Assembly (NCBI GenBank): GCA_002451155.1
Contig: DKBG01000245.1
Location: 1-16,909 of the forward strand
Origin: Ignavibacteria bacterium UBA6906
Lineage (GTDB): Bacteria > Bacteroidota > Ignavibacteria > UBA10030 > UBA6906
Length of the DNA: 16,909 nucleotides
Direction of reading: 5' to 3'
Each line of letters starts with the position of its first letter. Position 1 is the first letter of the stretch. The notes under the pieces are model-generated. The model was not told the origin of the DNA and made no database searches. It saw nothing but the letters and a program-made list of their open reading frames with translations. Below, one piece after another: positions 1-6,552 of the stretch. A program made the translations under genes and the position numbers.

Positions 1-249
1 ATGATGATGTGTGTCCGGTTCGCAAAGGACTCCGTCGGATCCTTGCATTCACACCCCCACCGGCAGGTCACCTACATCGAGAAGGGCTCCTTCGAAGTCC
101 AGGTAGGTAGTGAAAAGACAGTCCTGCGAGCCGGTGACTCTTTCTTTGTTCCGCCGGACACAGAGCATGGTGTCATCGCGCTGGAAGAGGGTACGCTGAT
201 CGACGTCTTCGCGCCTGCGAGAGAAGACATTCTGTCGACCCAGGCCTGA
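1..249 (+). CDS. Cupin-domain protein, 5' end probably cut off
   Basis: A single small beta-barrel cupin domain of about 82 residues. Seen: the first cupin motif has His16-Ser-His18-Pro-His20 followed by Gln22 and Gly29. The second motif has Gly45, Pro51-Pro52 and His56. Together they supply the usual His/His/Gln(Glu)/His metal-binding set, so a bound metal is likely. Stand-alone cupins of this type usually run to 100-115 residues, with another beta strand or two before the first motif. The reading frame is open to the first base, and the three Met codons at the window edge are not preceded by any visible ribosome binding site. I therefore treat the gene as truncated by the window rather than starting at base 1. 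The substrate cannot be told; such proteins range from isomerases and dioxygenases to sensors. It ends 297 nt before the next gene and has its own gap, so it need not belong to the operon that follows. Confidence 0.8.
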   Translation: MMMCVRFAKDSVGSLHSHPHRQVTYIEKGSFEVQVGSEKTVLRAGDSFFVPPDTEHGVIALEEGTLIDVFAPAREDILSTQA

Positions 250-423
250 TGGCAGGTCGCCCCTGTCGACTGTCGGGCCAGAAACGAGAGAAGAGGTTCA
301 CCGGTGATCGCGTGGGAGAGTCGAGACGACTTACGAATTTCCTCCCTATTCGTTAACCATCTCTGCTCCTCGGATCCCTGTCCTGCGACGAATCGGATTC
401 CGCCGGTTCCGATGATTTTACTG

Positions 424-454
424 TTGCAACTCTCCTAGTTTTCCCTACTATAAT
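424..454 (+). promoter_or_regulatory. Putative sigma70-type promoter of the opine dehydrogenase operon
   Basis: TTGCAA (424-429) and a perfect TATAAT (449-454) separated by 19 bp, in an AT-rich patch within an otherwise GC-rich region. The spacing is 2 bp longer than ideal, so strength is uncertain. A start near 461 would give a leader of about 86 nt. The rest of the gap between the cupin and the dehydrogenase (250-546) holds no gene. It contains a 6-bp inverted repeat, ACGAAT (333-338) and ATTCGT (348-353), which could be an operator. I see no clear terminator after the cupin gene. Confidence 0.45.
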
Positions 455-546
455 TATTAGCGACTCTCCAGAATTGCGGAGGGCTTGCCATTCCGAAACG
501 GGTTCACTATCCGCCCACCACCATCACAGACGGTCGGGAGGTCTGC

Positions 547-1698
547 ATGGTCGCTCCGTCAAATGAGAAGAAACCTCGATTTGCTGTCCTTGGTGCAGGT
601 CACGGTGGCCTGGCGATGGCCGGTCATCTTGCAATCATGGGATTCGAAGTCCGGCTCTTCAACCGACACGAGAACCGGCTCTGGGGTGTGAAGGGGACCG
701 GTGGCATCGAGGTTGAGGGAGAGGTTGAAGGATTCGGACGGCTCATGTGTGCGACCACAGACATGGAGGAGGCGCTGGACGGCGTCGATGTGCTGATGGT
801 CGTGGTTCCGGCGATTGGACACCGGTACATGGCGGAGGCCTGCGCCCCATACCTGCGCGATGGACAGATCGTCGTGTTGCATCCGGGGCGGACATTCGGT
901 GCGCTTGAGTTCAAGCAGGTGCTGGCCGAAAAAGAGACGAAAGCGGATGTGATTGTCGCGGAGGCACAATCATTCATCTACGCCTCCAGAGCAATCGGAC
1001 CAGGGCAGAGTTATATTTTCCGGATCAAGAACTCCATCCCCGTAGCCTCGGTGCGGGCACATTTGATACCAGAGGTCCTCCGCCGGCTTCGGCAACCCTA
1101 CCCGCAATTTGTCCCGGGCGACAATATATTCAAGACGAGCTTTGAGAACATTGGGTCGGTGTTTCACCCTACCCTCTGTGTTCTCAATTCGGGCTGGATC
1201 GAGGATATCTCAGAATTTCAGTTCTACGTTGACGGCGTTACACCCTCCGTCGCAAAAGTGCTCGAAGCTATTGATTCTGAAAGAGTTACAGTTGCTGAAG
1301 CGCTGGGGATTCGGGCATTGACTGCTCGCGAATGGCTCTACCTCGCGTACAGTGCGGCGGGAAAGGACCTGTATCAGGCCATGCGTGCCAATCCTGGCTA
1401 CCGGGGGATTATGGCCCCGACGACCCTCAGGATGCGTTATGTAAGCGAGGATGTTCCCGCTAGTCTTGTCCCCATCGCCTCTGTCGGCCGGAAATTTGGC
1501 GTGCCGACTCCAACCATCGACGGGATAATCCGCCTCGCCTCCTCGTTGAACGAGGTCGACTACTGGGCTGAGGGGAGGACGGTGGAGCGGCTCGGGATCG
1601 CAGATCTTTCTCTCCGGGAGCTTCGACTCCTGGCAATCGGCGAGCAGCCATCACTTCCTGTCCGGCCGGAGGCCCGGGAAACAAAGGAGTCAGTCTGA
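547..1698 (+). CDS. NAD(P)-dependent opine (octopine/nopaline) dehydrogenase family protein
   Basis: Opine dehydrogenases reductively condense the amino group of an amino acid with a 2-oxo acid, or run the reverse oxidation, using NAD(P)H. Seen: an N-terminal Rossmann fold with the GxGHGG nucleotide-binding loop at residues 16-21 (Gly16-Ala-Gly18-His-Gly20-Gly21). A helical C-terminal domain follows from about residue 190, containing the family's conserved Asn-x-x-x-His-Pro motif, with His207 the expected catalytic histidine. At 383 residues it is a normal full-length member. The start is set by GGGAGG at 536-541, 5 nt before ATG. Its stop codon overlaps the start of the next gene (TGATG at 1696-1700), so the two are very likely translationally coupled. 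The amino acid and oxo-acid partners cannot be read from the sequence. Distant members include octopine, nopaline and metallophore-forming enzymes, but no metallophore synthase or metal transporter is adjacent. Confidence 0.85.
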   Translation: MVAPSNEKKPRFAVLGAGHGGLAMAGHLAIMGFEVRLFNRHENRLWGVKGTGGIEVEGEVEGFGRLMCATTDMEEALDGVDVLMVVVPAIGHRYMAEACAPYLRDGQIVVLHPGRTFGALEFKQVLAEKETKADVIVAEAQSFIYASRAIGPGQSYIFRIKNSIPVASVRAHLIPEVLRRLRQPYPQFVPGDNIFKTSFENIGSVFHPTLCVLNSGWIEDISEFQFYVDGVTPSVAKVLEAIDSERVTVAEALGIRALTAREWLYLAYSAAGKDLYQAMRANPGYRGIMAPTTLRMRYVSEDVPASLVPIASVGRKFGVPTPTIDGIIRLASSLNEVDYWAEGRTVERLGIADLSLRELRLLAIGEQPSLPVRPEARETKESV

Positions 1699-3362
1699 TG
1701 AAGAAGAGGATCCTGGGGGCGGCGCTTGGAACATGCGTTCATGTGGGCGGCCTGCACCACTTTCTGAAAATGGCAGAGTCTGAGGGGTATCAAACCGAAT
1801 CCCTCGGTCCAGCGGTGTCCGTGCCGCGACTGGTCAAAGCCGTGGGGGAAAAAAAGCCGGACATGCTGGCCGTGAGCTACCGGCTCACGCCCGAGGTAGC
1901 GGCCTCTCTCTTTCAGGAGCTCCGGCGGGTGCTCTCTGACCGGGGTCTCATGGAGGGTCTCCGATTCGTGTTCGGCGGAACACCGCCTGCAGTGGAGGAG
2001 GCAAAGAAAGCAGGGTACTTTGAAGCGGCCTTTAGCGGGCTGGAGGGTCATGACGCAATCAAGATATGGCTTCGGGGTGGATCTGAAGCCGAGGGGTCCG
2101 GAACATACGCACACGACCTGCTCGGAAGGATTGAACAGAAATATCCCTATCCGCTTCTGCGTCACCATTTTGGCAGGCCCTCTCTTGACGAGAGCGTGGC
2201 GGGAGTCCGCCGGATATCGGAGGCGGGAGTCGTTGACGTCATCTCCCTTGGTCCCGACCAGAACGCGCAGGAGCACTTCTTCCATCCGGAGGAAATGGAC
2301 CAATCGCAAGACGGTGCCGGTGGCGTCCCGCTACGAACTCCTGAGGATCTCACGCGCCTGTATGAGGCCTCCCGTTGCGGAAACTTCCCCCTTATGCGCT
2401 GCTACAGCGGGACCAGGGAGTTGATACGATGGGCCGAGATGAGCGTCGAGACGATCCACAATGCCTGGGCTGCAATTCCTCTCTGCTGGTACAGCGTCAT
2501 GGATGGTCGCTCCCGAATACCCCTCCGGGAAGCCATTGCCGAGAAACAATCGGCGATGCGATGGTATGCGGAGCGGAATCAACCGGTGGAAGTCAATGAA
2601 TCCCATCAGTGGAGCCTCCGGGATGCCCACGACGCTCTGGCCGTCACGATGGCATTTCTTGCAGCCTATAACGCGAAAAAGGCGGGAGTTGCAAAATACG
2701 TCGCGCAGTACATGTTCAATACCCCTCCAGGGACTACTCCCGCGATGGATGTCGCAAAGATGCTCGCCAAGTGTGAGCTCATTGAGGGGCTTCATGACGA
2801 CTCGTTCGTTTCCTTCCGAGAGGTTCGCGCAGGAATCGCTCATTTTTCTTCTGTCCCTTCGCTCGCCCAGGGGCAGCTCGCCGCCTCTGCGGTTATTAGT
2901 CTATCCCTGAAGCCGCATATTCTCCACGTCGTCGGATTCAGCGAAGGCGATCACGCGAGCACGCCGGATGAGTTGATTCACAGCTGCAATATCGTCCACG
3001 GCGCTCTCGAGAACTGCCTCCAGGGAATGCCAGATCTCTCGCTTGACACTGCCGTTCAGCTGCGGAAAAATGTCCTGCTCGAAGAGGCTCGGGCGTTGCT
3101 CTCTGCCGTCGCAGAGTTCGGGGGCTCAGCGAGCGACGATCCCTGGAGCGACCCTCGTGTTCTCGCCTCGGCCATAACAGGCGGATTACTCGACGCTCCG
3201 CATTTTCGGGGGAATCCTCATCTCTGCGGGAAAATCATCACGCGCCTCATTGACGGAGCCTGGTATGCCGTGGATGAACAGACCGGCGAGCCGGTGCCGG
3301 AAAGGGAGCGCGTGAACCGAATTCTCCGGAGCCTGCCTCCAATCTCACACAACCGGATCTGA
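1698..3362 (+). CDS. Fused B12-binding protein with mutase-like C-terminal region
   Basis: Residues 1-130 look like a cobalamin-binding Rossmann domain. There is a Cys13-x-His15-x-x-Gly18 motif where B12 mutases have Asp-x-His-x-x-Gly, a Ser60-x-x-Leu63 segment, and Gly93-Gly94 near the end of the domain. His15 would be the lower cobalt ligand. The remaining ~400 residues resemble, from memory rather than alignment, the catalytic chain of glutamate mutase (MutE/GlmE), mainly around a His303-Gln-Trp305 stretch and the following Ala-rich helix and Pro-rich segment. A conserved-looking Gly-Pro-Asp-Gln segment lies near residue 185. If correct, it is a single-chain relative of two-subunit carbon-skeleton mutases, with small and large subunits fused in the order S-E. 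AAAGGAG at 1683-1689 sits 8 nt before ATG, and the gene overlaps the opine dehydrogenase stop by 1 nt. The reaction is unknown. A B12-dependent methyl transfer role is a weaker alternative. Confidence 0.65.
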   Translation: MKKRILGAALGTCVHVGGLHHFLKMAESEGYQTESLGPAVSVPRLVKAVGEKKPDMLAVSYRLTPEVAASLFQELRRVLSDRGLMEGLRFVFGGTPPAVEEAKKAGYFEAAFSGLEGHDAIKIWLRGGSEAEGSGTYAHDLLGRIEQKYPYPLLRHHFGRPSLDESVAGVRRISEAGVVDVISLGPDQNAQEHFFHPEEMDQSQDGAGGVPLRTPEDLTRLYEASRCGNFPLMRCYSGTRELIRWAEMSVETIHNAWAAIPLCWYSVMDGRSRIPLREAIAEKQSAMRWYAERNQPVEVNESHQWSLRDAHDALAVTMAFLAAYNAKKAGVAKYVAQYMFNTPPGTTPAMDVAKMLAKCELIEGLHDDSFVSFREVRAGIAHFSSVPSLAQGQLAASAVISLSLKPHILHVVGFSEGDHASTPDELIHSCNIVHGALENCLQGMPDLSLDTAVQLRKNVLLEEARALLSAVAEFGGSASDDPWSDPRVLASAITGGLLDAPHFRGNPHLCGKIITRLIDGAWYAVDEQTGEPVPERERVNRILRSLPPISHNRI

Positions 3363-3368
3363 CATCGC

Positions 3369-4859
3369 ATGTGTGGAATTGTCGCCACGTACGGCCAACC
3401 TGATGAGACGTTCCTTCGTTCGGCCCTTACCGCGATGCGGCACAGGGGTCCCGATGACGAGGGGATGTTTGTGGGCACTGGTGCCGCGCTCGGGCACCGG
3501 AGACTGTCGATCATCGATGTCGCAGGTGGTCACCAGCCGATCTTCAACGAGAGCGGCAACGTCGGCATTGTGCTGAACGGGGAAATCTATAACTTCCGCG
3601 AATTGCGGAAGGACCTCGAAACCCGGCACACGTTCCGCACGCATTCGGATACCGAGGTGATTCTCCATCTCTATGAGGATCGGGGGATCGAGTGCGTTCA
3701 TGAGCTTGCCGGAATGTTCGCGTTTGCGGTCTATGATCAGGGGCGCCTGGTTGTCGCCCGGGACAGAATCGGGATCAAACCCCTCTACAGCGCGACAAAG
3801 GCGGGGACCCGGGTCTTTGCATCAGAACTCAAAGCACTTTCGGGATGTGAGGAGATCCGGGAATTTCCTCCCGGGCATATTTGGAGCTCCGACGTTGGAT
3901 TTCGTGAATTCTACTCTCTCCCGCTCCCGCGTGAGGCTGGGATATCCGAAGACGAGGCCATCCGTGGTGTGAGGGATCTGCTCCGGGATGCCGTCAGGCG
4001 CAGGATGGTCGCCGACGTTCCCGTCGGTGTTTTTCTCAGCGGCGGCCTCGACAGCAGCATTATTGCCGCCCTCATGAAAGAGCAGAGCGAGCAGCTCCAC
4101 TCGTTTGCCGTCGGCATCCAGGGATCGCCTGATCTGGCCGCGGCCCGGGAGGTCGCGGAGCATCTCGGAACGATCCATCATGAATATGTGTACACCGAGC
4201 AGGACATGGTCCGTGTACTTTCCGACGTGCTGTATTATCTGGAGTCGTTCGACGCGCCGCTTGTGCGAAGCGCAGTTCCCGGCTTCTTTGTGTCTGAACT
4301 CGCGCGGCGCGAGGTCAAGGTTATCCTGACTGGTGAGGGAGCGGATGAGCTCTTCGGGGGGTATCACTACCTGCGCGCTTTGGATGATCCCGCGCGCCTG
4401 ACGGGGGAGCTGACGCGGATTACGTCAAACCTGCATAACACGAACCTGCAGCGGACCGACCGGATGACCATGGCCCATTCGGTCGAGGCGCGCGTTCCGT
4501 TCCTGGATCCCGAGGTGATTGACTTCACTTTCCGACTGCCCACGCGCTTCCGGATGGCCGGCCCCGACCGGATGGAGAAATGGATTTTGCGAAAAGCGTT
4601 CGAGGATCTCCTGCCTCCGGCAGTGGCCTGGCGAAGGAAACAGAAGTTCTCGGAGGGGGCAGGCTCCTCGGACATCCTCCGGCAGGTTGCAGACCGGACA
4701 GTCTCGGATGACGATATGCGCACCTCATCCGCGAGCACACAGGTGACGATCAGATCGAAGGAGGAGATGATGTTCTACAGGATTTTTCTGGAGCGCCTCG
4801 GCGATGAATCATTTCCGCTTGTCGTTGGGCGAACCGCTGATTATCCCTCGGTGCAATGA
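3369..4859 (+). CDS. Asparagine synthetase, glutamine-hydrolysing (AsnB-like)
   Basis: Class II amidotransferase that hydrolyses glutamine and passes ammonia to an adenylated carboxylate, normally aspartate. Seen: Cys2 directly after the initiator Met (MCGI) is the glutaminase nucleophile and fixes the start. RHRGPD, LNGEIYN and SDTEVIL follow in the N-terminal amidotransferase domain. The synthetase domain has the pyrophosphate loop Ser224-Gly-Gly-Leu-Asp-Ser-Ser230, then HSFAVG, GEGADELFGGY and EARVPFLD. All catalytic motifs look intact. At 496 residues it lacks most of the C-terminal extension of the 554-residue E. coli AsnB. No strong Shine-Dalgarno is visible; the start lies 6 nt after the upstream stop, which suggests translational coupling. 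Its place in an operon with an opine dehydrogenase and a B12 protein makes amidation of an unusual acid possible, but ordinary asparagine synthesis remains the default. Confidence 0.9.
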   Translation: MCGIVATYGQPDETFLRSALTAMRHRGPDDEGMFVGTGAALGHRRLSIIDVAGGHQPIFNESGNVGIVLNGEIYNFRELRKDLETRHTFRTHSDTEVILHLYEDRGIECVHELAGMFAFAVYDQGRLVVARDRIGIKPLYSATKAGTRVFASELKALSGCEEIREFPPGHIWSSDVGFREFYSLPLPREAGISEDEAIRGVRDLLRDAVRRRMVADVPVGVFLSGGLDSSIIAALMKEQSEQLHSFAVGIQGSPDLAAAREVAEHLGTIHHEYVYTEQDMVRVLSDVLYYLESFDAPLVRSAVPGFFVSELARREVKVILTGEGADELFGGYHYLRALDDPARLTGELTRITSNLHNTNLQRTDRMTMAHSVEARVPFLDPEVIDFTFRLPTRFRMAGPDRMEKWILRKAFEDLLPPAVAWRRKQKFSEGAGSSDILRQVADRTVSDDDMRTSSASTQVTIRSKEEMMFYRIFLERLGDESFPLVVGRTADYPSVQ

Positions 4860-5461
4860 TGGATACGGTGAAATTGTTCTGGCATGACTACCTGGTCCTC
4901 TTCGCCATGGTGAATGCGGTGGGGAATCTTCCCGTGTTTTCCGACCTCACGCACGGGATGTCCCGGCCGGAGCGGCGCATGGCCTACCGGACTGCGGTGA
5001 TGACGGGTGGCATCATTGTTCTTGTGTTCGCCCTGTTCGGGAACTGGATGCTGCAACAGGTGTTCGAGGTGACGACATCGGATTTCAAGATTGCAGGCGG
5101 CATCCTCGTCTTTGCCGTCGCGGCCCGGGGGGTTCTCCTGGGCGGACCGACAAAAGTCGCGGGGACGGAAGGGAGCCATAACCTTGGCGTGTTCCCGCTC
5201 GGTTTTCCGTTCCTGGCCGGCCCGGGCACCATCGTGACAACGATTATGCTCTTCCAGCGCGGTGCGGATTTCATCACGCTCGCGGCTGTAATTGCCGTGT
5301 ACCTGACGATCCTGCCGATCCTCTTCCTGGCTCCTCTGGTCGAGCGGACCGTCGGACGACTGGGGGTGATGGTGATTACCCGCCTCCTCTACATCTTCAT
5401 CGGCGCAAAGGCGGTGCATTTCATCATGGACGGTGTGCGAGCAAGCATGCATTCGGGATGA
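4856..5461 (+). CDS. MarC family integral membrane protein
   Basis: A 201-residue protein with six predicted membrane segments, at about residues 9-28, 43-66, 77-96, 110-132, 139-161 and 170-194. The order and spacing fit the MarC/UPF0056 family. Typical family features seen are the N-terminal Asn-Pro-type segment (Asn20...Gly-Asn-Leu-Pro26), the Ala-Gly-Gly-Ile-Leu helix (80-84) and the Pro-Phe-Leu-Ala-Gly-Pro-Gly-Thr turn (118-125). MarC proteins are inner-membrane proteins of uncertain function. Despite the name, a role in multidrug resistance was not confirmed, and some relatives have been proposed to export small molecules. The gene overlaps the asparagine synthetase stop (ATGA at 4856-4859) and has no strong ribosome binding site, so it is probably coupled. 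As last gene of the operon it could export or import the operon's product, which is an inference. Confidence 0.85.
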   Translation: MMDTVKLFWHDYLVLFAMVNAVGNLPVFSDLTHGMSRPERRMAYRTAVMTGGIIVLVFALFGNWMLQQVFEVTTSDFKIAGGILVFAVAARGVLLGGPTKVAGTEGSHNLGVFPLGFPFLAGPGTIVTTIMLFQRGADFITLAAVIAVYLTILPILFLAPLVERTVGRLGVMVITRLLYIFIGAKAVHFIMDGVRASMHSG

Positions 5462-5508
5462 GCGACGCCGGACCCTCTGGTTGCGTTCCGGATGAAATCC
5501 CCGTCGCT
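5461..5508. terminator. Nested inverted repeat between convergent genes, possible terminator
   Basis: AGCGACG (5461-5467) pairs with CGTCGCT (5502-5508), and inside it CCGGA (5468-5472) pairs with TCCGG (5487-5491). This gives a 12-nt left arm paired in two blocks with a 10-nt bulge on the right. It fills the 59-nt gap between convergent genes. No T-tract follows on either strand, so intrinsic termination is doubtful. Confidence 0.3.
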
Positions 5509-5520
5509 GGCTGATGCTGC

Positions 5521-6192
5521 TCAGGCGGAGAGGTTGTATGCGCGAATATCGCTCAAGGATTTTCGCTGTAGGTCCGGCACACGGGTCCCCTCCTTCGGGT
5601 ACCCAATCGGCATCAGAAGGTAGGGAACTTCATTGGGCGGGCGCTCGAGGATATCGCGCAGAAAGTCCATCGGGCTGGGGGTGTGTGTGAGGCAGGCGAG
5701 CCCTGCATTGTGAATCGCGGCGACGAGCAGACCGCATGCGATACCGACCGATTCTTCCACGTAATAGTTTTTTTTCAATTCTTCTCCCTCCAGTCGGAAA
5801 CGTTCCTTGAAGACGACGACCAGGACAGGCGCCGTCTCCAAAAACTCCTTCTGCCAGGTGGTTCCAAGCGGCTCAAGGTCCTGCAGCCAGGAATCGGGCA
5901 TCCTGCGCGCATAGTTCTCCTTCTCCTCCTTCTCTGCCGCGCCGCGAATGCGGCTCTTGAGATCTGGATCGTCAACGATTACAAACTTCCATGGCTGCTT
6001 GTTCGCCCCTGAAGGCGCGGTTCCGGCTGTTGCCAGGAGGAGATCGATCAGCTGGCGAGAGACCGGCCGTGTGGAGAATTCACGCACTGAACGTCTCCTG
6101 GCGGATTGATCGTAGAACTCGCGCGCGCGATGCAGCTGTTCTTCCTCAGGAATGCTCTGGAAAGAAAGGGGAATGAATGCGTTCTGCGCCAT
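5521..6192 (-). CDS. Nitroreductase-fold flavoprotein, iodotyrosine deiodinase (IYD)-like
   Basis: FMN-dependent enzyme of the nitroreductase superfamily, 223 residues. Seen: the FMN-phosphate motif Arg32-Arg-Arg-Ser-Val-Arg37, APSGANKQPW (59-68), and a Glu90-x-x-x-Tyr94 pair followed 21 residues later by Lys115. That spacing equals the Glu157/Tyr161/Lys182 triad that human iodotyrosine deiodinase uses to hold the amino acid part of halotyrosine. The Trp/Lys/Glu block around 113-116, the ThrHisThrPro segment near the flavin N5 and the C-terminal GYPKEGTRVPDLQRK also fit that subfamily better than plain nitroreductases. Homologues that dehalogenate halotyrosines are known in bacteria (e.g. Haliscomenobacter, Thermotoga). 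Likely reaction: reductive removal of iodide, bromide or chloride from halotyrosine. The ATG is preceded by GGAGG 5 nt upstream on the minus strand. It is a stand-alone gene, convergent to the operon at 547-5461. There is no membrane anchor. Confidence 0.85.
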   Translation of the reverse strand: MAQNAFIPLSFQSIPEEEQLHRAREFYDQSARRRSVREFSTRPVSRQLIDLLLATAGTAPSGANKQPWKFVIVDDPDLKSRIRGAAEKEEKENYARRMPDSWLQDLEPLGTTWQKEFLETAPVLVVVFKERFRLEGEELKKNYYVEESVGIACGLLVAAIHNAGLACLTHTPSPMDFLRDILERPPNEVPYLLMPIGYPKEGTRVPDLQRKSLSDIRAYNLSA

Positions 6193-6221
6193 TGCTGCCT
6201 CCGGTCTGGATTCGATACCTG

Positions 6222-6250
6222 AAGCTATTTAAGTGCAACGATGGAGTCAA
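6222..6250 (-). promoter_or_regulatory. Putative promoter of the IYD-like gene
   Basis: On the minus strand, TTGACT (6250-6245), a 17-bp spacer, then TAGCTT (6227-6222). The -35 is close to consensus and the -10 weak. It lies about 30 nt before the ATG at 6192, a suitable distance for a short leader. Confidence 0.4.
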
Positions 6251-6385
6251 CTGGCGTGCTGGAACCGCCAACACAGGAAGCATGTTGCGTCCCGGGGATT
6301 TACCGGGAGAAGCCGGATGGAAGAGTCGCGGAAGGGAGGGGGATATGCTGCGAACGCAAAGAATGTCCGTGAGGAAGATGGTAAA

Positions 6386-6414
6386 TTGAGATTGATGCGG
6401 GCATCGCGTACATT
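6386..6414 (+). promoter_or_regulatory. Putative promoter of the glycosidase gene
   Basis: TTGAGA (6386-6391), a 17-bp spacer and TACATT (6409-6414). Transcription would start near 6421, just before the branched leader structure. A short inverted repeat, GTACAT (6408-6413) and ATGTAC (6423-6428), spans the expected start site and could be an operator. The stretch 6251-6385 holds nothing else I can support. Confidence 0.4.
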
Positions 6415-6430
6415 GAATACTCATGTACAT

Positions 6431-6532
6431 GGTCATCCGCGGCATGGGGGCCACAACGCGGTCCCCGATGCGTTTTGTGCCGGATGCAAGGGCCCCGCCG
6501 CTCAACGGGGCCCATGGAACCGCGGATGAGCC
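6431..6532 (+). ncRNA. Branched structured leader RNA candidate (cis-regulatory?)
   Basis: Three nested or adjacent perfect or near-perfect stems in the leader of the secreted glycosidase. The closing stem is TCATCCGCGG (6433-6442) with CCGCGGATGA (6520-6529), extendable by two G-C pairs around a bulged G at 6530. Inside it, hairpin one pairs GGGGGCC (6446-6452) with GGTCCCC (6460-6466), 7 bp including one G-U, loop ACAACGC. Hairpin two pairs GGGCCCCG (6490-6497) with CGGGGCCC (6506-6513), 8 bp, loop CCGCTCAA. A 23-nt single strand joins the two. This is a three-way junction of the kind seen in riboswitches, ending 24 nt before the start codon, with the GAAGGG ribosome binding site (6541-6546) left outside. 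No T-tract follows hairpin two, so it is not an ordinary terminator. I matched it to no known riboswitch class. A mobile palindromic repeat is an alternative. Confidence 0.45.
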
Positions 6533-6552
6533 AACCACAAGAAGGGCGGCGT

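Noticed and set aside
1560..2309. 249-codon minus-strand frame opposite the B12 gene
   Set aside because: It overlaps two clear genes antisense, with no motifs and no ribosome binding site evidence.
4841..5452. 203-codon minus-strand frame opposite the MarC gene
   Set aside because: Shadow of the membrane protein: it is highly charged and His-rich, as expected from antisense of hydrophobic codons.
6475..6552. Upstream in-frame start of the glycosidase
   Set aside because: It would place the leader hairpins in coding sequence and put 26 polar residues before the signal peptide; ATG 6553 has a better ribosome binding site.
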